Part shown: piece by piece, positions 35,932 through 47,060 of the stretch
Layout of the letters: each line of letters begins with the position of its first letter
How positions within the stretch are numbered: position 1 is the stretch's first letter
The notes under the pieces: generated by a model
Database searches by the model: none
Told to the model about the DNA's origin: nothing
The model's input: only the letters and a program-made list of their open reading frames with translations
Assembly: GCA_022495005.1 (NCBI GenBank)
Contig: JAGYXB010000687.1
Span: 1,612,001 to 1,676,000, forward strand
Source of the DNA: Rhyacophila brunnea
Taxonomy: Eukaryota > Arthropoda > Insecta > Trichoptera > Rhyacophilidae
DNA: 64,000 nucleotides
Reading direction: 5' to 3'
Position numbers and translations under genes: made by a program

Positions 35932-36066
35932 ATCACAGCTGATGCCTCATGGTTATTACGCAATACTATTCTACATATAGACTTGAACGTGGAAACCATC
36001 TACGACAACATCTTGAAACCATCTAAAAACATCTACAGCTCCATGACAGCAGATTTCCCTAAATAG
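35932..36066 (+). pseudogene. Probable Jockey-type LINE ORF2 C-terminal relic
   Basis: The + strand reads ITADASWLLRNTILHIDLNV then ETIYDNILK before a stop. Many Jockey-like elements end with an ITxAPWYVxNxxLHxDLxxxT motif, which this resembles. Too short to place in a family. Confidence 0.55.
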
Positions 36067-37144
36067 TCGATCAAAGATCTTAACAATTACGATCCAGCCA
36101 TCCCCACCGAATTTTCGAGACCACGAGCAATATTGGTCAAAGCCTCCTTAGTCTATAATCTCCCCTACTGTAAGAGACAAAAGAGAAGCCATTTCGTTCC
36201 CTCTCCATCTACATAGATATGCCAAACAAAATATTTTGCAATTCGAAAAAGAAACAACTATATAACCCTTATTTTTCTTTCATCCCTCAAACCTACAGAA
36301 AAAGGCCATGTACTCTTTGTTAACACATGAGTACTAAAGATGACTGAAGACACTGCTTCATTTTATACCTATTTATAATATAATAAAATTGAATCAGTCG
36401 CTATAATAAATATTATTTAAAGATATTTACCAGGTACTTATGGCCAAATTTTTGATCGATCGCGATCGTATTCGTTGTAAGTACCTACTTATATGATATT
36501 TCCGATAAAACAGTAAACATTTATTATTTCTCAACACAATTTTTAATTTATCAATTAAAACTATCGCTATGACTACATAACAGATTAATGCGATAGACAT
36601 GCAAAGACAGTCGCCATAGACCAAGATTTTGAAGCCTAGTAACACTGAATTTTCATAAAATTACCCCTGGTATAGTCAAAGCTATAATAATATATGTAAA
36701 AATATATTCATAGTAATGTAATATGTCGGCACTAACGTCTCGTTTACGTCTTACTAAGGCGTGATAACATGGAGCCCATAAGAAGGAATAAATAAATAAA
36801 TTAATAATCAGAGTCAATCTGTTCGTCTGATTTGATCGAACTCGTCAATAACCGGTTTGATTTTTTGTCCCGCTTCGTCTTAGAATAATTTAATATAATA
36901 TTATTATTTACATATTATACCTGTAGCGCAACGACTGAACTGCATGATAAAATAATTTACAGGTAAATTAATGATTATCAATAGAATATTAAATCTATAG
37001 TTCAATTGAGCACACCGAGAACAACTTTACTGACATTTAAAAAAAATAATAAAATTTAGATTTTAAATTACCTAGGATTATTTAATAGGTCATCTTAGAA
37101 TTCTAGATTTTTTAATGAAATTAATTTTTACTTAACTGCATTTG

Positions 37145-37165
37145 CAGTGGCGGAACTACATTGTG
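37145..37165 (+). mobile_element. Possible TIR-element left end
   Basis: CAGTGGCGGAACTACATTG resembles hAT-like termini. A right-end candidate GGGACGCCACTG is at 38217-38228, but the flanks (TGCATTTG / AGTTGCTA) do not match, so I do not call a full element. Confidence 0.3.
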
Positions 37166-37429
37166 TAAGATCCTTCGAGAGTTGCTGCGAATTTTTAAAT
37201 TCAAAATGGTACATGTTCAGAATTAAGGAGCTTGGGATTGAACAAATGCAAGTAAATACACTAGTGACCGAGTTGAGTAAATTAAATATAAAGTTTAATA
37301 TATGATTGTAAATTCTGGAGAACTATTTTCCACATTCTGTAAATGAGCTAATTATTGTTTTTAAATTATGCATTATTACTATTCCATGAAAAAAAACTTG
37401 ATATTTTTATGTTACCAGACAAACCTACA

Positions 37430-37800
37430 ACACACCACATTAGATTTTCATCGATTGTATTACGAGGCTCTACGTTTGTATATGAGATATCAGCAGTTTG
37501 TCACGCTTGTGAATATCTCAGGAGCAGTTACCCAAGACTTAGGTCACCACGCACTCAACTATGTTTTGACTGAGTTTAAATTGATTTATTTAATAAAAAG
37601 TGCCCATGGGACAGGAGAAAAACAAAAATAATAATATTTATATAATAATTTTAAAAAATTAATACGAAACAAAGCTAATTCAAACCTGACGAACATTATA
37701 TGTGAAGAGATCTTCACACCACGCAGTATGTCGAAATATTTTTAAAGCAATAAAATTGGTCTTTGTGGCGACCATTTCGGACGGCCCAATGGGCCTAACA
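37430..37800 (+). repeat. Dispersed repeat family F, copy 3
   Basis: TACGAGGCTCTACGTTTGTA, CAGTTACCCAAGACTTAGGT, CACCACGCACTCAACTATG, AAAAAGTGCCCATGGGACAG, GAAGAGATCTTCACACCACG and GGTCTTTGTGGCGACCA parallel 27050-27405. The CAGTTACCCAAGACT part also appears inverted near 47370. Confidence 0.65.
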
Positions 37801-38269
37801 GGTGGTTGGACCAACTTGAACATCTCTTCCCATTCCATACACGTTTCAGTATTTGAATTCTATATTTCTCCGGTACATAGACATGTTGGTTGAGTAACAA
37901 GTCCAAGCTCATAGAGTTTGGCAGCAAATCCACCGTGTCCAGTCAACAATTTACTGGTTTAATAGTCAGGAGTCAGTGCGGTTATCTCCAATTACCATTG
38001 AACATTAGGGGAAATTGACAACTGATGCTGTAAAGATGTAAATTGAATCTAAACGTCGGCGGATGTGAGTCAAAACTTTAAAAAAAATCCACCACCTTTT
38101 TCTAAATAATATACCTGGGAAAAAACAATACAATGACATTTATAATGAATTAAAATACAATTTGAGATTAAAATATAATAGGTGGTGGCATTTGAATAAC
38201 GGCGGCATTTATCTTAGGGACGCCACTGAGTTGCTATGAACATGCTTATAAATTGTCATACAACCAGCG

Positions 38270-38400
38270 TTGCCAATTTAGCGTCTTTCTTGACAGATCT
38301 AGCATTTTTAGATAGGCAATCTATCTAGCTTGCAATGCATCTGGCTTGTGGCTTTTTACTAGCGTTTTTTGATGCCTACAACAGCTTTAAATGTGTTGAA
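38270..38400 (+). mobile_element. Element end with CAGCGTTGCCAATTTAGCG
   Basis: Matches, in inverted orientation, the end at 16650-16747 (CTAGCATTTTTAGATAGG and CTAGCGTTTTTTGATGCC blocks). Its other end was not found. Confidence 0.5.
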
Positions 38401-38802
38401 AACACGCTGGATATTCAAATGTTTTACTATCAGATATAATGCAGGTAGGTCGGTAGGTACCTATTTTAGTGAGAAATAAAACAAGATGAAATAAATTTAT
38501 GCATTGTTTTTTAATGTATTTGTATATTACTCCGAATTTCCGAATATATAAAATAATAATTTAACAATTATTATCTACAATGTATGTTCTTTAATTCTCT
38601 GTCTGTCCTACAATAAAGAAGCTCTTGTCTTCAAACATTAAACGAAACTTGAATGCCGTTGTCACAATATAGGCAGGTATTTGTTGTTAATTTTGAAATA
38701 CAATTCTGTAAAATGTGTGGTTTTTACACCTTTCGAAATTTTTTCGATTTTTGCACTTTTTGCAATAACGAAAGCAAAGGTAGGTACTCGAATTGACTCC
38801 GT

Positions 38803-40486
38803 CAGTGACGTCCCTAGACAAAATGCCGCCCCTAGGCAGCGTCAAAATGCCGCCCCATTTTTTTATCATCCTTTCATTACTCCAATATCTAAGAAATGTG
38901 TTGTATGAAGCATGGCCTCCTCATCCTGAACCGGGCCCCATGTTAGGATCTTTGCCCCCCCCTACCTATCGCTAAGGATAAAAGCAGTGTGACGCTCTAC
39001 AGTAATGTTTTCCAAATGGTGTACGCGTTAAAATTGATGTGTATATTTAGTGTTTTTTTGTATATTTTAATACATACACTTGAATTGTGGAGTTTTTGAG
39101 TATCGCTACACAATTATAAATTGTATTGTGTAACCACATAATTTTAAATAATATCATTATTGAAGGAAAATAGCGCCGCAGGCGAATTTTTTGCTATTAG
39201 AGCAAATTTGTGATAAGTGTTTATCTCACTTATCGAGCCCGAGCCCCAGGTTAGAGCCCTGTCAGCCCCCCCCCTTGTGGGGGCCATGGTTTGGATACAT
39301 TACTAATAAAATATACACCTACCACTAAGCTGAAACATACAAAATTAAATTTAGATATCAATAAATAAATAAGCGAATAAATATAATATTAGTTAGACAC
39401 TTACCCAAATCACCAGAGTCTGAGATGCCATTTGGTTAATATGTCTGACACATTGGTTTGCATCATTTAGTAATACCTACGCAGATGTATTATTTTCACA
39501 CCATTTTTTCTATGCTATTATTGTACCCTACAACATGTAAACAAAATAATTTTCCTCATTATTTTTTTAATATAAACCTAAATTTAATCATAAATACACT
39601 ATTAATTAATGGTCTCAACATTCAACCGTTGATGATTGAAATAAACTACAAATCCACACTATTATCAGCAAAAAATATGTTTACAAAAAAAACGACTAAA
39701 AAGAAGGTATTGCACAGTATTGTATTCACAGCACGATAAATATGATATAATCTAGGTAGATACCTACTAGTGTACATTTTTATTACAATTAGCTGGTACT
39801 TAACGTAAATACCTATTATATGCACGAATACTAATTGATTATGTCAAATGTCAATAAGGATTAATAATCATTATGAATAGGTATCTATTTGCAATAGGTA
39901 CATCCGGCAACTTTAAAATCTCGCGAATGACTGGCAAAAATATTTGGATAAATTAAAAAATACGGTATGTACCTACCTATATAATCTCTACCATAAATTC
40001 TCCTTGTTTCGTTACCAACGTTGATATAATATATAATATTATTTTCTTTTAATAACTATGGCGCGACGTAATTATTGGTTTTTGCGCAGTATACCTACCA
40101 CTGTTATGAAAGGAACTCTTTAATCTGAGTAAATGACATTATATTATTATGACTGATTTATTATTCGTTTGTGATGTTTTACATTTATAAAAATATTATG
40201 CCAAGTTTATTAGCATTTGTATACGAAACCGAGCAGTCAAAAATAAAATAAAACAATCTCTAGCGGAGCGTGGTGACATCATACTAAAATCGCTGCGAAT
40301 ACCGACTGGATAATAATAAAAAAAAGCATCCGGAACAAAACATCTCCAAAGCTCTGGTTATAATATAACTAAGTTTAGGTAGCTATTTCTATATAATACC
40401 AAATGATTCTCCTCGATTTGCCGCCCTTCGAGTATCTGCCGCCCCCAAGCGACGCTCAATCTGCCTACCCCCACGGGACGTCACTG
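38803..40486. mobile_element. 1684-bp hAT-like element (CAGTGACGTCCC ends)
   Basis: The termini CAGTGACGTCCCTAG and GGGACGTCACTG are inverted, and both ends have a GCCGCCC-rich stretch just inside. A perfect 8-bp duplication GACTCCGT flanks it (38795-38802, 40487-40494). Inside lies a family C element at 38911-39288. The interior otherwise shows only short AT-rich frames (the longest is 93 codons at 39458-39739, no motif), so it looks non-autonomous. Confidence 0.9.
38911..39288 (+). mobile_element. GC-core hAT-like MITE (family C, copy 3), nested
   Basis: CATGGCCTCCTCATCCTGAA at the left and CCTTGTGGGGGCCATG at the right match copy 2. The core TAGCGCCGCAGGCGA and CCCCAGGTTAGAGCCCTGTC are present. 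It lies within the 1684-bp element. No target duplication is evident (GTATGAAG / GTTTGGAT). Confidence 0.85.
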
Positions 40487-41190
40487 GACTCCGTTATTGG
40501 TAGAATAAATAAATTTACTAATTGCTGTAGGCAACACTGCATACGACGCAGTTACCTACGTGTAAATAGATAGGCAGTGATACGAACATTGCTTTTCTTT
40601 TAACACAACTGGGATGATCCACAAAATACAACAATATATCAATAAAAAGTGCTTGACAAGTTTTATGATTTTATGAAGAACTTAAATGTAATTATTTTCA
40701 TATCAAAAATTCATTTTGCAATTTTCTTACAATAATATGTATCTCACAACCTTCAAATCATAAAATATGACTACAAAGAGGTCATGGAGTTATGAATGAT
40801 AAACGATTTAACCTCATTCAGGTTTCTCGATATCACTTCTCAGATCTCTCTACAATAAATTATGTGATCATGAGGGATCAATATCAAATATTATTACAAG
40901 TGTTATTGGCTAAGTGTTAGGAGCTAATAAACCATCACCTGTAAATGCGGACCCTAATATAAGAATAAGTTGAAAATAGTCTTTCGGTATTGCAGATTCA
41001 ATTATAGAAAATTTTACACTGTTATCGCACGCTTCTGTCAATAACCACAAACATTGCAACATCATCGACATACATAATATAATTTGTACAGTTTATCGTG
41101 TGTCAAAAAAAACATTAACGGGAAAATGTAATTTAAGATTTTTCAGCCATGTAATGTATGAAATTTCGGCTTTTGGTTATATGAGTTTCA

Positions 41191-41501
41191 GCGCATCTAT
41201 TCTATACACAAGACTGCTTGCTATAGGTCGCTATCAGCACCTATCGAGCGTAGTTTTTCATTTTTTTGACGGAACTATTACCACTTATTGTAACAATTAC
41301 AATAAGTTAGCTGTCTAAACAGCCACAACTCTCTATCTCGCTCTAAAATTTAACACAGCCAAGAGAGATGCTGTTAAAAAGCACTAATTGTTACGTAGTT
41401 GTTACAATAAGTGCTAATACTTCGATACAGAAAAATGAAAAACTACCCTCGATAACTGCAGATAGCGGCCTATAGCAGTCTTGCGTATAGAATAGATGCG
41501 C
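41191..41501. repeat. Foldback element with ~120-bp arms
   Basis: GCGCATCTATTCTATACACA then AGACTGCTTGCTATAGG and GTAGTTTTTCATTTTT is mirrored by sequence ending AGAATAGATGCGC. The inner parts (ACTTATTGTAACAA) also pair. Arms differ by scattered substitutions. No obvious target duplication. Confidence 0.8.
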
Positions 41502-41746
41502 AGCTGTCTTATAATTGGCAAAAGGTGAATTGTATCTGAATAAATCTGTAGAAGAAAAAAGAAGAAATCTGCAGTACAGAACAGCCGCCAGTGTGCGAAA
41601 AAATAAATACCGACCCAAGATAGAAAAATAGTCTACTATGTCTAGACTTAAGAATGTTAGATTCTTCATTTTGTAAATACAATAATGTTAAAATACCTCG
41701 GAAAGTATAGGTACATATATTTAAAAAAAAAAGTTGGGCCTTAAAC

Positions 41747-41823
41747 AGGCCAATAGCTCAGGAGCTAGAGCTGTTACACAGACCGTAGAAAAATGTGTGG
41801 TTAGTTCGAGTCCCACTTGGCCT
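41747..41823 (+). tRNA. tRNA-like sequence (tRNA pseudogene or SINE head)
   Basis: AGGCCAA and TTGGCCT form a perfect 7-bp acceptor stem 77 bases apart end to end. TAGCTCAGGAGCTAGAGC is a good D arm / A box and AGTTCGAGTCCC a good B box. The anticodon arm does not pair well and the T arm has extra bases, so a working tRNA is unlikely. No CCA is encoded. Confidence 0.5.
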
Positions 41824-42043
41824 AATCCTTTTCTTGTTTTTTTTTTCTAATAATATGTAGGTTTTCTGAGGTTTTTTAAAACTTATGTATTTATACATCT
41901 GAATGAAAAACCGGCTATATAAACACTCATTTTTTTTTCGGAACAACCAAATTTCATTTTCCAACTATCTGTGGATAAAACATATTATGTTTTTATTAAA
42001 TTAAATTAAATAACAATATATTATTAAATTTATAAGTAAAAAA

Positions 42044-42059
42044 TAGTGACGTCCCGTTG
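42044..42059 (+). mobile_element. Element end related to the 38803 termini, interrupted by a hAT insertion
   Basis: TAGTGACGTCCCGTTG, continuing after the insertion as GACTAGGCAGACCGTG, resembles CAGTGACGTCCCGAGTGGG followed by GTAGGCAGGTCGTG at 14825. The hAT copy at 42068 inserted right behind this end. Confidence 0.45.
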
Positions 42060-42067
42060 GACTAGGC

Positions 42068-42803
42068 CAGAGATGGCGAGCCTATGGCACGCGAGATGAT
42101 TTTGCATGGCACGCAAATGTTGTGTTAAAGAAAAAAAATAGATATATAATTTAAAAGATATATTTTTACAAAAAGTTTTACAAATACCTTAATATACATT
42201 ATATAATATTAAAAATGGGTATTTTCTTCGGTTTTTAATAATACTTTCACCAATGATAAATGTATCAACTGATGCGCAAACGGTAACAATGAAATTCATG
42301 CATAAATGACAGATAGCATTGTATAAAAAATAACAGCGAGCTGATACTCTTGATTCTTGAAGAATAAGCATTATAATTAATTTCGATTGCATAGATAGGT
42401 AGGTCCTCAGGTTTTATGCGTCACACATAATAATATTATAGCACTGACTTTATCAGGCGCGAACCTCTGATTTTGATTGATTTACAATCATTTTACAATG
42501 CTTGAAACCACTGTAGCGAGAGGATGGCTCATCTGATCCGAGAAATTTTGGCATCAATTTGTGCGTAAAGAACCAAAAAAGTAGGTATTATAGTAAATAT
42601 AATCAATTGCTGATAATTGTTGAACTTTTTAAATATAATTAATTATTTTTTATATTATAATAATGAATTAATTATTTAATAGAACTATTTTTTCATTTTT
42701 TTCCTGCTCGAACTACTTGAAAAACTGCTCGGCACGCCAGATAGTCAAAAAATAATATTTGGGAAATTTTGGCACGTGTACGTAAAAAGGTTCGCCATCC
42801 CTG
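42068..42803. mobile_element. hAT element, 736 bp, non-autonomous
   Basis: It starts CAGAGATGGCGAGCCTATGG and ends AGGTTCGCCATCCCTG (inverted CAGGGATGGCGAACCT). A perfect 8-bp duplication GACTAGGC flanks it (42060-42067, 42804-42811). This terminus is a widespread arthropod hAT type. No transposase frame is inside; the 67-codon minus frame has no motif. Confidence 0.93.
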
Positions 42804-42845
42804 GACTAGGCAGACCGTGTACTACTTACTAAATTTTGTACCCCG

Positions 42846-43250
42846 TTTAAACGTGCATGGATTTACTGGTGACAGCACGTATTATCGCGGCCATAACAAA
42901 AAATGCACGCGTAAACATGTATTGTTATGCAAGTTGCAAAATTACATGCATGAATCAAAAATGTTCGGATGCTTCTGAGTTTTCATGCGACAGTTGGGAT
43001 TTTTTCAATCTGTGTCTGCGCAGTAGAACGATAGTAGGGAACCTGTCGACAAAAAACGAACTACACCGCGTAGAGTCTCATATTGAGGTTAACCGATTTT
43101 AACAACCTGTCAAATAGTATCATAAAATTACAGCATCGCGTCTCGCTTACTCTTGAAGAATGAGGTTGGAGAGACAGTGAGCACTTTTACATGTACACAG
43201 TTATTGTCGCGATAGTTTAAAATACTCACTATTGCTGCAAATATAGATAA
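42846..43250 (+). repeat. Dispersed repeat family G, copy 1
   Basis: CGTGCATGGATTTACTGGTG, CGTATTATCGCGGCCATAAC, TCGGATGCTTCTGAGTTTTC, GCGACAGTTGGGATT and GAGGTTAACCGATTTTAAC match the minus strand of 56805-57215 in the same order. One 81-codon frame (42857) is partly conserved in the other copy, but stops there. I do not recognise a protein. Confidence 0.7.
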
Positions 43251-44484
43251 TAATGCTGGAGATGTTTCCACTTCCGGCGCTAAGTGATTTGCTTGCACAT
43301 GTTCAAGTACATAACAACAAAAAAATCAAATACCCACAAGTACCTAGGTACATTATAATAATATATGTAGGTATATACTATTATATGCATATTACAATAA
43401 GTGGTAAACTTGATATGATTCAAATAAACTAAATACAATTTAAAGTACGGTCATTTTCCTCCTATAATAAATAATCAATGAATACATATAAGGTAAAATA
43501 ATCTAGTCTTTGTGGCAGAGCAAGAATTTATCCAAACGTATCCGATTCACATTGGTTTGCGTCAGTTTGTATTTCCTTTTAAAATGCAATAATAACAATA
43601 TGTTGATTCGTTTGATTCCTGTGCTACGTTTTATCATTTGCATCGATGAGAAATCTCAAAGAATTTTTAACGTATTAAAAATGTGATAAACATCATACGA
43701 TAAGTGCTTGCAAAACCTTTCAATTTGTGGGTCTTATTTTTATCACTGTTAAAAAATCATGTCACGCTTTGGTAATCATTTAGTATGAGGCCGAGAAATA
43801 TATTAAAAGTGCCACACTTCATATTGTTTCATAAGACGTCTAATATCTATACGTTGAAGTTGTCTCTAAAATATGTTGTTTTTTTTATTAAGTTAACATC
43901 GATCTGGGCTAGTCTTTTTCTTCAACTAAATAGTTCTAATTACATCTATACACCATTGGGTCACCTACATTGTTTATTTGTAAACGTACGCAACAAATTT
44001 GCTATGCAATTGGTTTTGTACTAGAAGTATTATAATTAGACCGCTCAACAACGAATTTTACGTACATATTATGAAAAAAATTTCAACCTACTTAAGGGCA
44101 TAGTTTTCAATTTGTGATAGTAACCACCTAATCTGGCGGCCATCTTGTTATAAAACTATATTATCAATAGTCTGACTGCTACACTTGCGACACCCCAATC
44201 ATAGTATGTAAATATACATATTTAGGAGAAAAAATACACGTATAATATATCAGTGGCTATGGGTGAAATTAACCATTTTGAACGATACAATTTTTTTCGA
44301 CTTGTACCGAACCCAAAGCATTCACAAATCTAGTTATAACTACCGGTGAATGGGCATCCATAGGAACATATTGTTCATACATAGATAGGGGCCCGACCAC
44401 AACGAATAATATTAATATTTTTACAATTCTATTCAGTATTTTTATGAATAATTATTAATTGTGGTGTAATTTCTTTTGTTTCAG

Positions 44485-44613
44485 CTCAAATTATGCTGTT
44501 TTATTTAATATTTTACGCGGCGTTAGTTTCTCTTTTCGCTATATGCATGAAAGGATTATTATCAACAATTAGTGATACAGAACCAAAGTGGAAATTACAA
44601 TATTCGAATATAG
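44485..44613 (+). CDS. nrv: Na+/K+-ATPase beta, exon 2 (membrane helix)
   Basis: The acceptor TTGTTTCAG is followed by two bases finishing the split codon, then QIMLFYLIFYAALVSLFAIC, MKGLLSTISDTEPKWKLQYS and NI. The hydrophobic run (about residues 58-76 of the protein) is the single type II signal-anchor helix, with an aromatic face (FYxxFY) as known for beta subunits contacting alpha. The following residues are the first extracellular stretch. The donor is ATAG|GTAAGT, phase 1. A start at the ATG 44493 would remove the cytoplasmic tail, so I treat this as an internal exon. Confidence 0.93.
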
Positions 44614-44699
44614 GTAAGTCCAATTCAAATACAACTATTATCTACTATGTTTTAAAAAATAATATTAAATTGGAACATAATCACAAGTACCTAATATTT

Positions 44700-44945
44700 A
44701 TCATCATCGGTGGCTTAACAACCAAGGGCGGGTCCTGGCCTCGTTAATTTTCTCTATCTTCCCTTGTCCTAAACTAGTATATCCTCCAGGTGTTACTTTC
44801 CAGTTACCTTACCATCCTTGTTGATACCGTCGAACTCCCGAAGTTTGGACCTGCTAGTTTGCATCCAGCCAGCTTTTCAGGATGTCCCTCGATGACTGGC
44901 CACTGTCCATTATTGGTGCATGGCACGCCCATAAAAATCTGATGT
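44700..44945 (-). mobile_element. RTE-type retrotransposon 3' end in intron 2
   Basis: ATCATCATCGGTGGCTTAAC, then AACCAAGGGCGGGTCCTGGC and CTCG resembles the minus-strand 3' ends at 9308 and 63105 (tail, then GGGTNTTGGCCTCCTNCAA). It is interrupted at 44950 by the inverted-repeat element and may resume at 45737 (ATTCTTGTTGAAGG). Confidence 0.6.
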
Positions 44946-44949
44946 ATAT

Positions 44950-45736
44950 GTTACGCCAAATGTGCGAAATTGTCTATTACATGAAATGGGCAAAATTTTG
45001 GCTAATTCATGTAATAGTCAAGCCCGTTGCCTTATTCATGAATTAGGTAAATTATCTGCCGAGTGCGTGAATTCGCCATGGTATGTCATTCACTGTTAAC
45101 ATGACAGTAGAAAAAGTAAATTTAATACGGATGGTTTTATTAGTTATAATTGGACATAATATAATATTATTATTATTAGGTTAGGTTAGGTTTTGTAATT
45201 CTGAATTCAACTGAATGTCCATTTTGAGGTTAGCTAACAAGTGTCAACAAACTATCAAATCATACTATCACAAACATACAATCGACCATTGCACAATTGG
45301 TGCCTTACCTGTGGTACCTACCTTTTAATAAAATTCTTCCGTTATCATATTATAGTTCTAGATTTTTTTTGGGCATAGTAAATGGATATGAACGTCATTG
45401 TAGTTATTGATTGGTATATTTTTATATAATCAATGACATTTGACACATTTGGTTAGTTTGATTAGTTGCAAAAAAACACCACCGGAGCGCGACCATCTAT
45501 TTTGACCAATGCATGAGCATTTGACACATTTGGTTTCGTTGCAAAAAAACAACACCGTAACGCTACTATCTAATTTGCCTAATGCATGAACTAGGCAGAA
45601 AAATTACTGCCGAATTCACGCACTCGGCAGATATTTTGTCTAATTCATGAATAAGGCAACGGGCTCTCATTTTTCATAATTTAGGCAAAATTTTGCCCAT
45701 TTCATGTAATAGTCAATTTTGCACATTCGGCGTAAC
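44950..45736. mobile_element. 787-bp element with long inverted repeats, in intron 2
   Basis: GTTACGCCAAATGTGCGAAA then TTGTCTATTACATGAAATGG and GCAAAATTTTG at the left is mirrored at the right by CAAAATTTTGCCCATTTCAT then GTAATAGTCAATTTTGCACA and TTCGGCGTAAC. Inverted similarity goes on inward (GCCCGTTGCCTTATTCATGA, ATCTGCCGAGTGCGTGAATT), so the arms exceed 150 bases. AT-rich flanks make the duplication uncertain. No coding frame. Confidence 0.85.
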
Positions 45737-45924
45737 ATATATACATATTCTTGTTGAAGGAGTTTGTATATCACTATATACGACATTCACACCTAGTACC
45801 TATCTATATTATATTAATATAATGTTTATAAATAAAACCAACACTTAAGCTCACATTAAAGGTAAACTCACTATAATTATATCTATTAGCGTTATTAAGT
45901 ACCTAATATATTTTCGATTTTTAG

Positions 45925-46053
45925 GTACAAATCCTGGCCTAGGTTTTAGACCCCTATCAGAGAGGACAGAAGAAGGGTCTCTGATTTGGTATGATTCAAC
46001 AAATCAAACTCAGATACAAAGATGGGTGAATTTGATTAACGAGTTTTTGGAAT
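45925..46053 (+). CDS. nrv: Na+/K+-ATPase beta, exon 3 (first extracellular segment)
   Basis: After TTTTTAG it gives the split Gly and TNPGLGFRPLSERTEEGSLI, WYDSTNQTQIQRWVNLINEF and LE. (I)GTNPGLGFRP is a hallmark of insect beta subunits, and the acidic region followed by LIWY and a Q-x-x-RW segment is also typical. NQT at about residue 124 is a possible N-glycosylation site. The donor is GAAT|GTAAGT, phase 1. A minus-strand frame here (45996-46202) is a shadow. Confidence 0.93.
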
Positions 46054-46878
46054 GTAAGTCTTACTAAAATACTTCTGAATATACATATATCAAAATAAAT
46101 ACAATGATTATTGAGGAGCTGAGGATTAAAGTAATACAAATGCACCCGTGACCAAGTTGGGTAAATCGACTTAAAGTCAAATATTATTCTGAAATTGTTC
46201 ATTACTTATTAGAAGACAAATTGTAGATATTTATGTATGTAAGTTTACTAATGTCTAAAGGCAGACAAGTCAATACAAAACATTCATTCAGAATAGATAC
46301 GTTACTATCAAAACAATAACAAGATTTAACACAATATTAGCAATAAAACACATGTAACTTTTCATACAAAGCATTTTACATATGGTGGAGTCTTTTTTCA
46401 TACACAAATGGGGATGTGACATGTGTTAATGTGAATACAACTCTTAACTTTTTTAAATTTATATAACACGTAAGTATACTCATTTAATCCTCAGCACTTT
46501 TTTAAACGTATAACTAATTCAAACGGTTTAAAAATGTAAACTTTCATACGATATTATGTAAACCATGATTTATGTAAGTTAAACTCCCAAATAACCTATA
46601 AATTGTTTTTATTAGAGTATTAGGTATATACCATTTTAACTTTTAATATATTTTTTACATTACATTTTCAGTTTCATATTATTATTATTCCGTAACCCTT
46701 GTTTCGCACAAAGTACCGCGACTTTATATCGAGCGATAATATTCGATGCGTGTGAAACGAGTTTACCTAATACACCAAGGGTATTGAATACATTGGGGTT
46801 TTTCGTGTGATGCAAAGTATATTATAATTTAATAATATTGGTGTAATAATATATGTATTCGCATAATTTCTTCGACAG

Positions 46879-47060
46879 TGTATTTGGTGAATGAGAAACT
46901 TCCAGGAGGTGGTCACAACCAAGTGGTGTGCGACTTTGACACTCCACCCCCCAAAGGAAAGGTATGCGCGGTGGATGTAAGGGCTTGGCACCCTTGCACG
47001 CCCAACGCGTCGTATTCTTATGATCACTTATCACCGTGCTTCTTCCTCAAATTAAATAAG
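46879..47060 (+). CDS. nrv: Na+/K+-ATPase beta, exon 4 (cysteine-rich ectodomain)
   Basis: After TTCGACAG it completes a split codon (Leu) and encodes YLVNEKLPGGGHNQVVCDFD, TPPPKGKVCAVDVRAWHPCT and PNASYSYDHLSPCFFLKLNK. Four cysteines (about residues 158, 170, 180, 194) match the first two disulfide pairs of beta subunits, and the ending SPCxFLKLNK is nearly invariant in the family. NAS (about 183) is a possible N-glycosylation site. The first pair is only 12 residues apart, shorter than in vertebrate beta1. The donor is AATAAG|GTAAAT, phase 0. Confidence 0.95.

Larger units (their letters stand above)
16118..44484 (+). other. Intron 1 of the beta-subunit gene (about 28.4 kb)
   Basis: The donor is GTAAGT at 16118 and the acceptor TTGTTTCAG at 44484. 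No further exon of this gene was recognised inside. It holds at least four elements with convincing 8-bp duplications, a large palindrome, SINEs and LINE fragments, listed separately. Stretches such as 16750-19750, 20830-21820, 24450-26330, 28910-29540, 30905-31630, 31880-33350, 34640-35930, 36080-37420 and 43260-44480 show nothing I can support beyond AT-rich sequence. Confidence 0.85.

Noticed and set aside
37145..38228. A possible complete element between CAGTGGCGGAAC and GACGCCACTG
   Set aside because: The outer flanks do not match as a target duplication and a family F repeat lies between; the two ends probably belong to different elements.
39458..39739. A 93-codon frame inside the 1684-bp element as a transposase remnant
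   Set aside because: No catalytic or zinc-finger motif, composition follows the local AT bias, and it is too short for a hAT transposase.
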